Assembly: GCA_020809425.1 (NCBI GenBank)
Contig: JAGGDC010000008.1
Coordinates: 1-64,000 of the forward strand
Direction of reading: 5' to 3'
Source: Candidatus Synoicihabitans palmerolidicus
GTDB taxonomy: Bacteria; Verrucomicrobiota; Verrucomicrobiia; Opitutales; Opitutaceae
DNA length: 64,000 nt
This document shows positions 59,401 through 63,400 of this stretch, in pieces. Both the position numbers and the translations under genes were made by a program. The notes under the pieces were generated by a model that saw only the letters and a list, made by a program, of their open reading frames with translations, made no database searches and was not told the DNA's origin. The first letter of the stretch is position 1; every line of letters starts with the position of its first letter.

Positions 59401-60423
59401 TTCTGCACGAGCCGCCATCGCACCTAAGGTCGTAGCCAACCGGGTCTGATTGGGGGCCACGGCCAGTTCTGTGAATCCCGCACTACCAGTCGATCTCAAC
59501 ACCGAAAGCCGATCCCGCAGCCAAGCCAATCCCAGCACGTCCACTTGCGCGAGACCCGCCAACTGCCTCCGCGCGGCCTCCACGTTCACCGTCAACTGGG
59601 GATCGTCCGCCACCGCCAGCTCCGCACGTAATTCCATGATACCTGCGGGTGTCGAAGCAGTTGGAGCGACCAGTGTCTTGGCTGCATCGATTCCGATCTC
59701 CTTTAACAGATCCGACCTGGCTTTCACTAATGCGACTTGTCGGCACGCTCCGGCCAGCACTCGCTCCACTGCCGCCATCCCTTCGACGGCATCGATCGAC
59801 CCCATTCCCCGTTCCGCCATCTCGTGTCGATACCGTTCGTTGGCCACCACTCCGGTATCCCCCCAATACCCCCAGTTAATAACCCGCACCGGTAAGCCAT
59901 GACGGCTTTCCATGGCGAGTGCATAACTGTCGGTGAAGGCACTGCCTGCGGTGTAGTTGCCCTGACCCGCGCTATTGTAAAACGCCACTATCGACGAAAA
60001 CACGAGCAACCAACCCGCCCTCGCTTCGCGAGCTGACTCCGCCAGACACACCATGCCCTCGGTCTTGGAGTCAAGCACTGCCAGAAAATCCTCCTCACTC
60101 ATTCGATCCAGTGAACGATCACGCAGCACAATCGCCGAGTGCACCACCCCATTGATTTGTCCCCAACGTTCACGAATGGACCGGAAACTCTCCGCGACTG
60201 CGTCACCGCAGGTAATGTCCGTTTGCCAATAATCTACCTCGCCACCTTGTTGCACGATCTCAGACATCGATACACCAATCGACTCGTTGTGCGCTCGCCG
60301 CCCCAACCAGGCCACTCGTGCTTCGTAGTGACTTGCCAAATACGCAGTCAACGTGCGGCCCAATCCGCCCGCACCACCTGCGATCACATACACCCCCCCG
60401 GACTTGAAACTAAGTTCGCTCAT
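38491..60423 (-). CDS. Trans-AT PKS with five ketosynthases, cMT, embedded ECH and luciferase-like monooxygenase
   Basis: 7310 residues, uninterrupted. Approximate order by residue: catalytic half of a KR 8-250 (GGAGGLG 16, Tyr 156); C-methyltransferase about 310-620 (LEIGAGTGS 441); ACP 689; KS1 776-1194, KR (1566, 1704), ACP 1856; KS2 1944-2374 (TACSAAL), ECH 2557-2815, ACP 2891; KS3 3026-3451, atypical DH about 3500-3760, KR (3988, 4126), ACP 4273; KS4 4363-4778, DH (HVVGGRRLLPG 4999, DGALQ 5158), KR (5459, 5594), ACP 5753; KS5 5844-6275, luciferase-like monooxygenase 6461-6805, KR (7056, 7196), end. The ACP for the last module is on the next protein. KS4 and KS5 carry TMCSSS. Predicted chemistry in order: C20 methyl; C19 hydroxyl; C17 beta-methyl; C14=C15; C12-C13; C10 and C11 hydroxyls. 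Starts with a strong ribosome site and an ATGA overlap with the preceding gene. Confidence 0.93.
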   Translation of the reverse strand: MSELSFKSGGVYVIAGGAGGLGRTLTAYLASHYEARVAWLGRRAHNESIGVSMSEIVQQGGEVDYWQTDITCGDAVAESFRSIRERWGQINGVVHSAIVLRDRSLDRMSEEDFLAVLDSKTEGMVCLAESAREARAGWLLVFSSIVAFYNSAGQGNYTAGSAFTDSYALAMESRHGLPVRVINWGYWGDTGVVANERYRHEMAERGMGSIDAVEGMAAVERVLAGACRQVALVKARSDLLKEIGIDAAKTLVAPTASTPAGIMELRAELAVADDPQLTVNVEAARRQLAGLAQVDVLGLAWLRDRLSVLRSTGSAGFTELAVAPNQTRLATTLGAMAARAEAIEIDATRLRSSLTEDYPEMTGYLELLDVCTAALREVLSGRRRGTDVMFPGGSLKLVEKIYTGTIISDYFNRLMAAAVERMVARRLQEVPPGTLIRVLEIGAGTGSTTRFVAEALRPHAARVEYIFSDVSAGFRRHFDRELAEDYRFMRFAVVDLDRDPVEQTVELGSMDIILAANALHVAPDLHRGLQLIKALLRPSGFLVLIEVSTVTVFNSLTYGLLEGWWQAEDAARRLPNAPLLDPAGWLRVLGEEGFLGAGRAEEDRGEATDFFQTLLLAESDGIWVKSAPRETAVEPIPEPPRLETTSVKAAAKSDAAAVRTIVYAELSRVFRLETSDLSAETSFDRLGVDSIVAVEVVEVLNRALQIELRSLDLFNYPTVELLLERIMEAHQPVVVTPSRREVLSGRFASVDPSPSESKSAAASSDSGPVSSAGNYPPGTVAVVGYSMRLPEANDAAVFWNNLVTGVDAVSEVPEERWPKEEYFSADRKRTDRSYSRHAGLLEQIDLFDPLFFGISPHEAEMMDPQQRLFLMESWRAFEDAGYSQEELAGLNCGVFAGCSYGDYEIVLRAAKRDSEAFAFTGTAPAMLPARIAYWLNLKGPTLAVDTACSSSAVAIHLACESLNNGASDVALAGGVSTLSTPRFHVLSSQTGMLSSTGKCHTFGAGADGFVPSEGVAVLVIKRLADAQRDGDRIHGIILGSALNQDGRTTGITAPNGPSQTALEVGLYQKLGLSPDSLGLVECHGTGTRLGDPIEVDALTEAFHRFTTRRQFCALGSVKSNIGHTLMTAGAAAVIKVLLALKHGLIPPTLHCEHANPEIDFAGSPFFLNQQARAWPAGAGPRRAAVSAFGFSGTNVHLVLEEAPPVTVSQPLEGVVPILLSAKSEEALALLRQFLLEWLSSEAGLAASIDAIATTLATGRSHYGVRWGITVSSKNELREALKTRAAEEPSSAVMEEQILPTRLGPWTVAQAQALTAAFLSQEHLSWSELFPRRPEGLVSLPGHPFILERCWVDSPEAKQVGSPSSLTDRVCFAPTWRSVSPPSAAVVKGPARWDLWGDFDDRMMAELQARQPGVLVSVCAESELPRLANPPAGVVLGFGAMVTSLETELARSIDKLHTLTREILNQSSTGRVRLMVIMPIDAGPAWTALGAYLGALTEEAPRVRTRLVRASGDDPRIVSELLSDDDYREVRLGPGTREVRCLASTEDGSGSETRFRENGVCLITGGAGGLGLIFSRHLARTQRSRLVWMGRSPCGEHIEARMRELEALGAEVHYVRGDVTRLADVERAMAETRDRFGSIHAVIHAAGVLRNRFLMQKETSELHEVIGPKVLGVRHLEFALAADQLDVVLLCSSVAAVLPEAGQADYAYANRYLDEWAERSALPAVSINWQMWCEGGMSAGSGSTDADAARQHAEQTERLTGLPPLITTEGLALLDWASSSQKTSGLWGWGNANVLALRAEKMGGLVPLPAPTVPEIANDADKHESTRIRETVRVLLASVLKLSPDRLHDTTPFTDYGVDSILVLKFNERLAELLPEVSKTLLFEFPNLQQLSEHLGKAYGEGWIQDSTRRSPVPRMEAPAPAVASDQSTPTAKPLDETLRAEPTEDIAIIGVAGRFPQADDLETFWDNLVHGRDGITAVPLSRWNAELLSGADSSDAAQGKAYCKWGGFLDGVDQFDASFFNIPPVEAELMDPQQRLLLEVAWQALESAGYAQSDLARWRLGGEHADVGVFAGVTHNTYQLEGVLRNEATPTRVDHSGEWSTANRVSYFFNFAGPSLPVDTACSAALTAVYLACESLRRGECRTALAGAVNLHLHPSKYINACGLGMLSPTGRCRTFGAGADGYVPGEGAGVLVLKPLRAAQRDGDPIHAVIKATAVNHGGRTNGFSVPNPAAQAAVVRAALERADIDPRSISCVEAHGTGTELGDPIEVDGLRRVFATEKMTGPWCSLGSVKSNIGHLEAAAGIAGMVKVLLQFRHGVIAPSLHAAPSNPHIDFAGGPFVVPTEATPWVRPVVDGLEQPRRAGVSSFGAGGSNAHVILEEYQGASALRPREGEEIIVLSARTPPALKVGAERLVAHLRSTGADLDFAALAHTLQAGREAMTERLALPARSVSEVIARLERWLKGDETAVGRGKVTPASAREPIALGADPQSVATGWVGGGVVDWRARRGGLLPGVVLLPGYPFERKRFWYGSFSESKIEKIETLKNPSPAPVVTVNHWSETAPPFGERPEVTWACDESGIALVRMQDQDHRNMFTGAVLEGLMHVFSEIDHDETVQAVVVTGIGNVFSMGGTRDELLSLSDQVRSFASLEFIFKGFLQCRVPVISAMQGHAQGGGLVFGLYADVVVMAEEALYSAVFTKYGFTPGLGATYILADKLGDATATEMMMTASTYRGSDLSQRGAGVTFRPAAEVLSTAMALAHDMAQKPVHTMRTLKQGLAARKLARLPTIIADEVRMHGETFGKAEVKERIRQFIREAGEPTTDKLGPRSLSESKSIPIKLSTLTGSETGTQASPSSPSADEARRWMREDLCAKLHLDPVGFDGQTAFRDLGLDSILSVEFIHGLNRAFRLRLDASIVYDFVNCDDLAEHVIGLINASTPRLQPSKPSQIELSESPEVGVVVSEPPQAPNSDAVTRGRVSLSVPAAVSGHAMITRVPVKLAKLSTAPGPTIKSAGSAEAGETAPTVTRDDPIAIIGMACRLPGARNLAKFWINLAEGVDSVSEVPAERWDVNAFYDPNPQAEGKSYCRTGGFIADIDCFDPLFFNLSHAEAEIMDPQQRLFMEEAWRAIEHAGYTSEELANTNCGVFVGAGTGDYGGTLRRLNPGQAQTAFAGMGLTPSILAARLSYFLNLKGPSVAIDTACSSSLVALHQACRAIQAGDCEMALVGGVSLIIEPDQLITTSKLEMLSPGGRCRPFDQAADGIALSEGVAVVMVKSLAAARAGGDRIYGVVRGSGINQDGKTNGITAPSAKSQAELERTVYLRAGIDPAKIDLVEAHGTGTLLGDPVEVRGLTEAFRSFTSRCGYCALGSVKSNIGHTSFAAGIAGVIKVLLAMENERMPQSLHFSMPNEHIDFTSSPFFVNTSLRAWERRPDRERLAAVSSFGYSGTNAHVVLGDEWPSAPRPTRRSPLPNHVFARDRCWVRPAAGGPLPSVLMGTESMRWVQRNESTVAGPVFVTDIIAADSLIEDHCVNGEHWLAGSLILERALRAAWAALADESVSLINWTWRQPLPVTGALALRVKLQAEKDGTWSVTVGDGSASGQVELRESDLGSPDRIDPEACEARCSERVTGEDFYAGLETGGLVYGPLYRRVRNVAWGDGVGWATLERPTGVPLDASIALMIEGGLQATGVLLQPATNGPTIPVGVGRLRVASSTEWTADLGPVYAAVSRRETTKRRTTFDVTLVDGTGQFLARIEAFSVQTIGTEESESPKLTYLRSRWQASSLSESPSAPTLRKNLLVLDNSGTWTVPLAEQVSGLHVICITAGDTFELRADGATVRPGEVGDLTQVLATFPPAAVMHRWAHDPAADAEGIRLGFETILLASQCLLRCGMDRPLPALVVLPRDAPPAWVALPALTKTIRLEQPSLRWKIVSGEVTVERAVAEIKTDGGEEEIEYREGARRGRVFEAFVPPAEYLRPIRAGMTWVVTGGAGAVGLVLAKYLRDTHAAKVVLWGRRKLDEIRLSGQSTLLDGAEVYYVSCDVTRSEDVHRALKETRAKAGEVHGVVHAAGLLNDGFVVKKDLISARRVLAPKIEGVKVLDEVLADEPLELMVLCSSVASVNGNVGQCDYAFANGFLDAFAQQREQRRRRGECRGRTLSIQWPLWQGDGMGLDTDVLALKDPHHRAINTATGIKIFETCLCASEPVLAVFPTAANERPLVDSVSLPLPPVESPASQVEDRLDETQVLDFLKSRFAELTRIPIDRIKGHEALERYGIDSLLVMSFTRRLEEDFGPLSKSLLFEHQTLDALASHFATRHAEKLKELCGMAAPALKPEATKSSHPAAAVGGPNTGELNSMAENMANDAIAIIGVSGRYPQAENLDEFWRNLENGRDCITEVPAARWNLETYFDERRGQVGKTYNRWGGFLAGVDQFDAGFFRIPPREAEVMDPQERLFLETAWHAVEEAGYARAELRDRAIGVFVGVMFSQYQLLGLERSEVGRLLPVNSSYASIANRVSYWFDWHGPSLAVDTMCSSSLSALHLACDSLHKGEAELALAGGVNLSLHPLKDVGLAQGGFAASDGRCKSFGARGDGYVPGEGVGAVLLKPLAQALADGDHLHGIIRSTAVNHGGKTNGYTVPNPKAQTAAVSSALVKAGIASQSISYVEAHGTGTALGDPIEIAALTEVFGMDRETPCAIGSVKSNVGHLEAAAGMAGLSKLLLQLRHRQLVPSLHSDELNPNIEFTDTPFVVQREMAKWSTVAGAPRRAGLSSFGAGGSNAHVIVEEFLESRAVATGGADAEGRYLLVFSAVNRERLRGVVRAYRHWLKITPDPARPELSAVAFTLQNGREAFDERLAFSARDWVEMEQHLIAFESDAATGDFTTGSARAVRLGGMTLVEGETGRHFVETLVEARDWAALGRWWAEGAEVPWLTLWPEGARRRVSLPGYVFAPERHWLPNVPRVGTQSIPSQRLHPLVTSNISTLNGVCFSSRFSSHEVLFSDHVVGGRRLLPGAATLELTRFVASMAAESGAVEIRDWVWLRPVAMKAEDTLELITAVEEKTEGRWTVTVCQKDGETVGSGVARATKLDAEEKLDLVSIRTRCGEVRSRAAFYDEFAQGGIAYGDGYRVVEELVYSSTEVLAKLVLPDRWMEEGYLWHPALLDGALQSLAPLALGTGKVGLPFAVQRISGSLGWPSQGWVHGRIAGAEGTVRCYDLTVSADDGTVLLQIEQLATRAPTDTAKLKGEVFALRPEWLEVPETGSAQLAVGRVLVLDEETALSEAWRATGVDVWRVVPGDAFGLHDEVLTVRPESAEDWAKVVTMVRPNVWVHGWTLGKQAETERNFLKGIGSVHGLVQALVRAKDRPLGDVLGLFVHPMGVVEYRAVAAYAKTLRQEQPALRLSTLALAGEGGWNLDMVKAELAADDLEVRLVSGRRAIRRYVETSLVEPPVGVFKKNGVYLITGGAGGLGLIVAEHLVHTRRARVVLVGRSVLDGERRSRVTGLGAAAIYLQADVSVGPDAESVVKAAKDKFGRLDGVLHAAGGLRDGLIWHKTLADFQAVLAPKLEGAKALHATTKDEPLEVFALFSSTAGLWGNAGQADYAYANACLDAWAHDREVARTLGECEGRTVSINWPLWSDGGMGGVTGEAKSSEAGLDVLDRAMGLELLERVLAGTAPQVCPLRGKRDAVLKRFEVETANLGETVPTGIVVPPLETEVAERIVAPPKAAVIQHLLGLFCELTKLPREQVYADEPIESYGLDSISVTSFAQMLERDLGELSKTLLFEYPTLEKVADFLIEAHAVALAKALSPSSAESHLEVPEPMGTISKGARVEPAVIATTATKNAPSVAEASIAIIGMAGRYPQADNLAEFWENLAAGKDCIESVPEERWDWRDYYDPTPMKPGATTNKWGGFVRGVDEFDPLFFNLSPREAQFMDPQERLFLETVWSTLDDAGCPRSKLQDRKVGVFVGVMYGQYQLFGVEERLKGNPVSLSSSFATIANRVSFFFNWRGPSMAVDTMCSSSLTAIHLACESLRRGESEFAIAGGVNLTIHPEKDLILSQSGFSAKDGRCRAFGEGGEGYVPGEGVGAVLLKPLSKAIADGDRIQGVIRASAMNHGGRTNGYTVPNSRSQAEVVGEALVRSQIDPASITYIEAHGTGTSLGDPIELTGLQQAFEAALADQAGGSRPDPGYCAVGSVKSNIGHAESAAGIAGVTKVLLQFHHGKLVPSLHAETLNPNIQFTDSFFRVQRELSPWPQSQKDSIPEPRRAGVSSFGAGGANAHLILEEYVAPARPVLKPTPIWIVLSAKNETRLREAATNLARFLAIRIDPASNGSAVLRDAQPGYLQDVAWTLQTGREAMEERFAARVSDLDDAIVKLRTWIAGGTFPGLHRGRVKRRANGAAGDALAAATPVDSEDPGALWVTGGEVDWSVLPLPGNPALLALPTYPFARLRCWVPEPESAVASGSSKVGLSIMFFSDSAQVSAQSRYRLVLEAAKYADRHGFDAVWTPERHFHAFGGIYSSPATLMAALAATTKRIRLRAGSVVLPLEDPLRVAEAWSVVDNLSDGRVDLGFASGWNPNDFALAPSVYPKLRDTWLARIPEVQRLWRGETVARRNGKGETVQLRIYPEPRQKELPVWLTVSRRIESFEEAGRGGYNVLTMLQGSTLEELAKKIARYRAARAEAGLDPVGGCVTLMLHTFVDPDEDRAQEIVRKPFLEYIRSSLDAHMHAVERGQRASEADLDKMAEFSYERYRRHASLIGSPENCMGMVRDCHAAGVDEIAALLDFGASSDEVLNALPHLATLRARMVEEFPAENAVPKQELRKSPKSAEVAGPIKGRFLKREWREAPVPQSASAAVTEIVIIGEPAGALEQALVAQHGGDSVQVVSLDAMERACGADGGAFAGADRIYFLAPVSAPGTEDQVNNTAAAQEIGPLALARLVQSLAAQKWWRTGRQLRVLTRGVFAVETGDNVNPQMAGLTGMVASLAKEYPRADLAVIDLSEGWDDTDAVAVAVAREPAQKSGEQIALRSGTRRRLHLATMTSLAESPTRFRSGGVYLIVGGAGWVGQHLSRHLASNYRAKIIWTGRRPIDATIERAMGEIEALGGEAHYMMAAGEDAAAMREVTTAVRARYGALHGAFHAAMVFHDERLSDTTEAELRRILDAKTRGSVALWAAVRDQALDFVLYLGSAQSLFPEACRAGYAAACSFQDAWVVKADALTDFPVQLINWGFWEHGLDPSLLEGLKAGGLGAITAAEGMAAIETVLAAGWTQVAFLKMDDAALTRIGVQDGPPVELATKPEPRSLDDILVEHLFN
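40005..41040 (-). other. Luciferase-like FMN monooxygenase domain inside a PKS module
   Basis: About 345 residues between KS5 and the last KR. VGLSIMFFSDS, FDAVWTPERHFH, RLRAGSVVLPLEDP and GRVDLGFASGWNPNDF match the natural-product LLM family (MupA-like). Its placement in a KS-KR module fits alpha-hydroxylation of the chain, i.e. the C10 hydroxyl beside the KR-made C11 hydroxyl. Confidence 0.85.
49150..49930 (-). other. Atypical dehydratase domain (altered catalytic motifs)
   Basis: A double-hotdog DH domain after KS3. The His motif reads DHCVNGEHWLAG, with Ala in place of Pro. The second motif reads MIEGGLQ, where active DHs have the DGALQ-type Asp; Glu replaces Asp. The His is retained. 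Function therefore cannot be read directly from motifs. Confidence 0.7.
51980..52755 (-). other. Embedded ECH2-like crotonase domain
   Basis: About 258 residues between KS2 and its ACP, with VFSMGGTRDEL (oxyanion loop), MQGHAQGGGLVFG and YGFTPGLGATY. It parallels the free-standing ECH2 segment by segment. The module has no KR or DH, leaving the beta-keto group free for HCS, so this is the beta-branch module (C17 methyl in the palmerolide reading). Confidence 0.85.
58560..59500 (-). other. C-methyltransferase domain (SAM-dependent)
   Basis: Class I methyltransferase with motif I LEIGAGTGSTT, followed by YIFSDVSAGF and the post-motif FLVLIEV. It lies after the split KR and before the first ACP, the usual trans-AT position for alpha-methylation of the extender; corresponds to the C20 methyl. 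Confidence 0.85.
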
Positions 60424-63400
60424 ACTGGTTCCTCCATGGCACGCAAAGTGCCTTCATACCGTCTTCCATTTCGCCAGGCGACTCGGGGGCTTGTCCGCTG
60501 AGCCGGTTCTTCCGCTACCGCTCGAGCCATGGCCGTGCCGTCCTCTCTGCCTACTCCCACGTCCACGCACACCACAGTGATTTCCGGATACTCCCGTCCG
60601 ATGGATCCAACCAATCCGGGAATCGCTGAAAAATACGGAGCAGACTCCACTTCGTTCGAAATCGTCCAGACACCTCGCAATATTACCCGCAGTTCAAGTG
60701 GCTCGCGCCACCAATCGCGGCTCTGCAAAAACTGCACCAAGCGAAACAAAGCCAATACGCCGACGATCTTCGCCTCGCGCACACAATCAATCTCCTCTGC
60801 ATAATCGTCAGGAGAGATTTGGCCGGGAGAAAAATAGATTGTTCGTGGCCGGGTCAGTCCGTCAGGTAACATCGTCCAACCCGACGCATCAGCGACATTC
60901 ACCTCCCAGCTGCGTCCGTCGGTTTGGCGTGATTCGCGGCCGAGACGAATACGAGTCAAAGCTGGATGCCGTTCCATGAGCGCCGTCTCCACCGCCGTTT
61001 CACTCCGCTCGACCAACCAAACCGCATCCTGGGAAGCAGGTTTGTCCGAAGTCTCCAGCATCCGCTCCTCCCACCCCGGGACGTAGCTTGGCAACGGGAT
61101 GATCGGGGAAATCGTTCTCTGCGGCGCCCGAGTCACATAACCCGTCAGTTTGGCCACCACCAAACCCGCGTCATCCGCCAATTCCAGCGAGACGCCCGTC
61201 TCAGGTGAGCCTGACGCGAATACCCATAAGCCAGCCGGCCAAACCGAGGTACAAATCATCTTCTGAAAACCGAATGGATACCGAAATTCACCCGCCGCGC
61301 GGGGATCAGCGTAAGACAACCCCGCGGCCACTTGCAGGGCACCGTCAAACAATGCCGGGTGAATTCCGGCATGTCCCGCCTCGCCCGCAAACTCGGGATC
61401 GAGTTCCACCCGCCCCAATGCTTCCCCGGACCCAACCGCGAATTCACGGAGAACCTTGAAGTAAGGTCCATAAACCACACCGGCAGCGGCAACACGCTCA
61501 TAAAATTCAGCAACCTCGATTTTGCTCGTACACCTCGCACGAATCGCCGCCACATCAAGATCAGCCAAGGGCATCGGGGCCTCATTCCAACGTACCTCGC
61601 CCTGCACGGCTCGTTCCCCGGTGTCGGATCGATCCACCCCGAAGCGGCCGCCGTTGGCTGTTTTCTCCGTACACACCACCACTGACAAGTCCTGTCCCTT
61701 GGCCGCGCGCAGAGGACGCAGCCAAACCACGTCATGAAAAGTAACTGGAAGGCCAGGCTTCGATTGCTCAGCCCCAAGCCATGCCAAGGCCACACTTGCG
61801 GCTCCGGGTAGAACAGCGGTCTCCCCCACCGCATGCTGCGCCAATACCGGTTCAGAAGCAGAGAACGTCCGCCGAAACTCACTGCGTCCCGCAGCATCAC
61901 CCGCATCACCCGCTCGCTCAATCCAACACCGCCGCAGCTCGAAAGGATAACCGGGCATCACAATACGTCGCCCGGCCCGAGCCGCGTGCCACTCCGCCCA
62001 ATCCAAGGTCGCCCCCTGCAAATAAAGCTCAGCCCACTCCCGAGCGGTTTCGACCTCTCGTGGACGCTTCAACAGCTCACGCTCAGCATGGCGCATCGCG
62101 GCCGCAGTGGAGTTGGCCCTTCGCTCATCGAAAGCGTCGTCTAACAAATCAGCCCGGACTTGGCGAAGAAGTCCCGCCAGACTGTCGGCTATAATAACGT
62201 GGCGCTGATCAAAATGACTGCGTCCCAAATTGAGCGTAAAGCTCACGTCGGCAGGACTCGCCACCCGTCCAAGCGGGGACTCCAACCATTCCCCGAGGTC
62301 TGCCAACCTGCGCCGTAGCGCCGTCGGAGTGAGTCCCGAGACGGTGAACACGTGCCAAGGAATATAGTCACCTCGAGTATCCGCGGCCCGCAAAGGAGCT
62401 TCCTCAATCACCAGATGAGCATTGGCCCCGCTGAATCCAAATGCACTTACCGCCGCACGCCGCGGTCGATCCTGCCTCGGTCGCCAAGCTCTCAGCTCCT
62501 GGGTCAATAAAAATGGGCTCCGGTCCAGGCCAAGATGAGGATTAACTTCCGCACAATGCAGGGTGGCAGGAATTTCGTCGTGCCGTAGCGCCAATAAAAC
62601 TTTCAATACCCCCGCCACCCCCGAGGCCGCCAACGCGTGACCAATATTGGTTTTCACGGATCCCAAGGCGCAAAACGCTTCACGCGACGTGAACCGTCGG
62701 AAGGTATCCGTCAACGCCGCCACTTCCATCGGATCACCCAATCGAGTTCCCGTCCCGTGGCATTCGACGTAATCCAAGGTCTCCGGATCGATGCTGAAAT
62801 CCCGGTACACTTGAGACTCGAGCTCCGTCTGCGCCGGAGAACTCGGAGCGGTTATACCATTGGTTCGACCATTTTGATTGATTCCGGAACCCATGATCAC
62901 GCCATGAATGTGATCGCCGTCGCTCACCGCATCGCTCAGGCGTTTTAACACGACGATGCCAACTCCTTCTGCCGGGACAATTCCATCGGCGTCAGCCCCG
63001 AAGGTCCGGCAACGTCCCGTCGCCGAAAGCATGCCGGTCTTGCTGGCCCAAATATAGAATCGCTCTGAACTGAGAACGGTCACGCCACCTGTCAGGGCCA
63101 TTGAACACGAGCCCGCCCGCAAGCTCTCACACGCCAGATGAATCGCCACAAGAGAAGACGAACAAGCGGTGTCCACCGCGACCCCCGCACCTTTCAAATT
63201 CAACAGATAAGCGATTCGACCGGCCAGTACTGCTGTCGCGGTGCCTGTAAATGCCCCGGCATCCCCCCAGTCGTCGCATCGCGTAAGATGCGCCTCGTAA
63301 TCCCCACCACAAACCCCGACATACACCGCACATCGTTGATCATCCAATGATCGATCACCATAACCCGCGTTTTCCAATGCATGGTACGCGGTCATGAGAA

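Noticed and set aside
60420..60423. A one-base frameshift breaking a single giant PKS gene
   Set aside because: The second frame starts with an ATGA overlap and a strong GGAGGAA ribosome site, so a genuine gene boundary is more likely; kept as a stated alternative.
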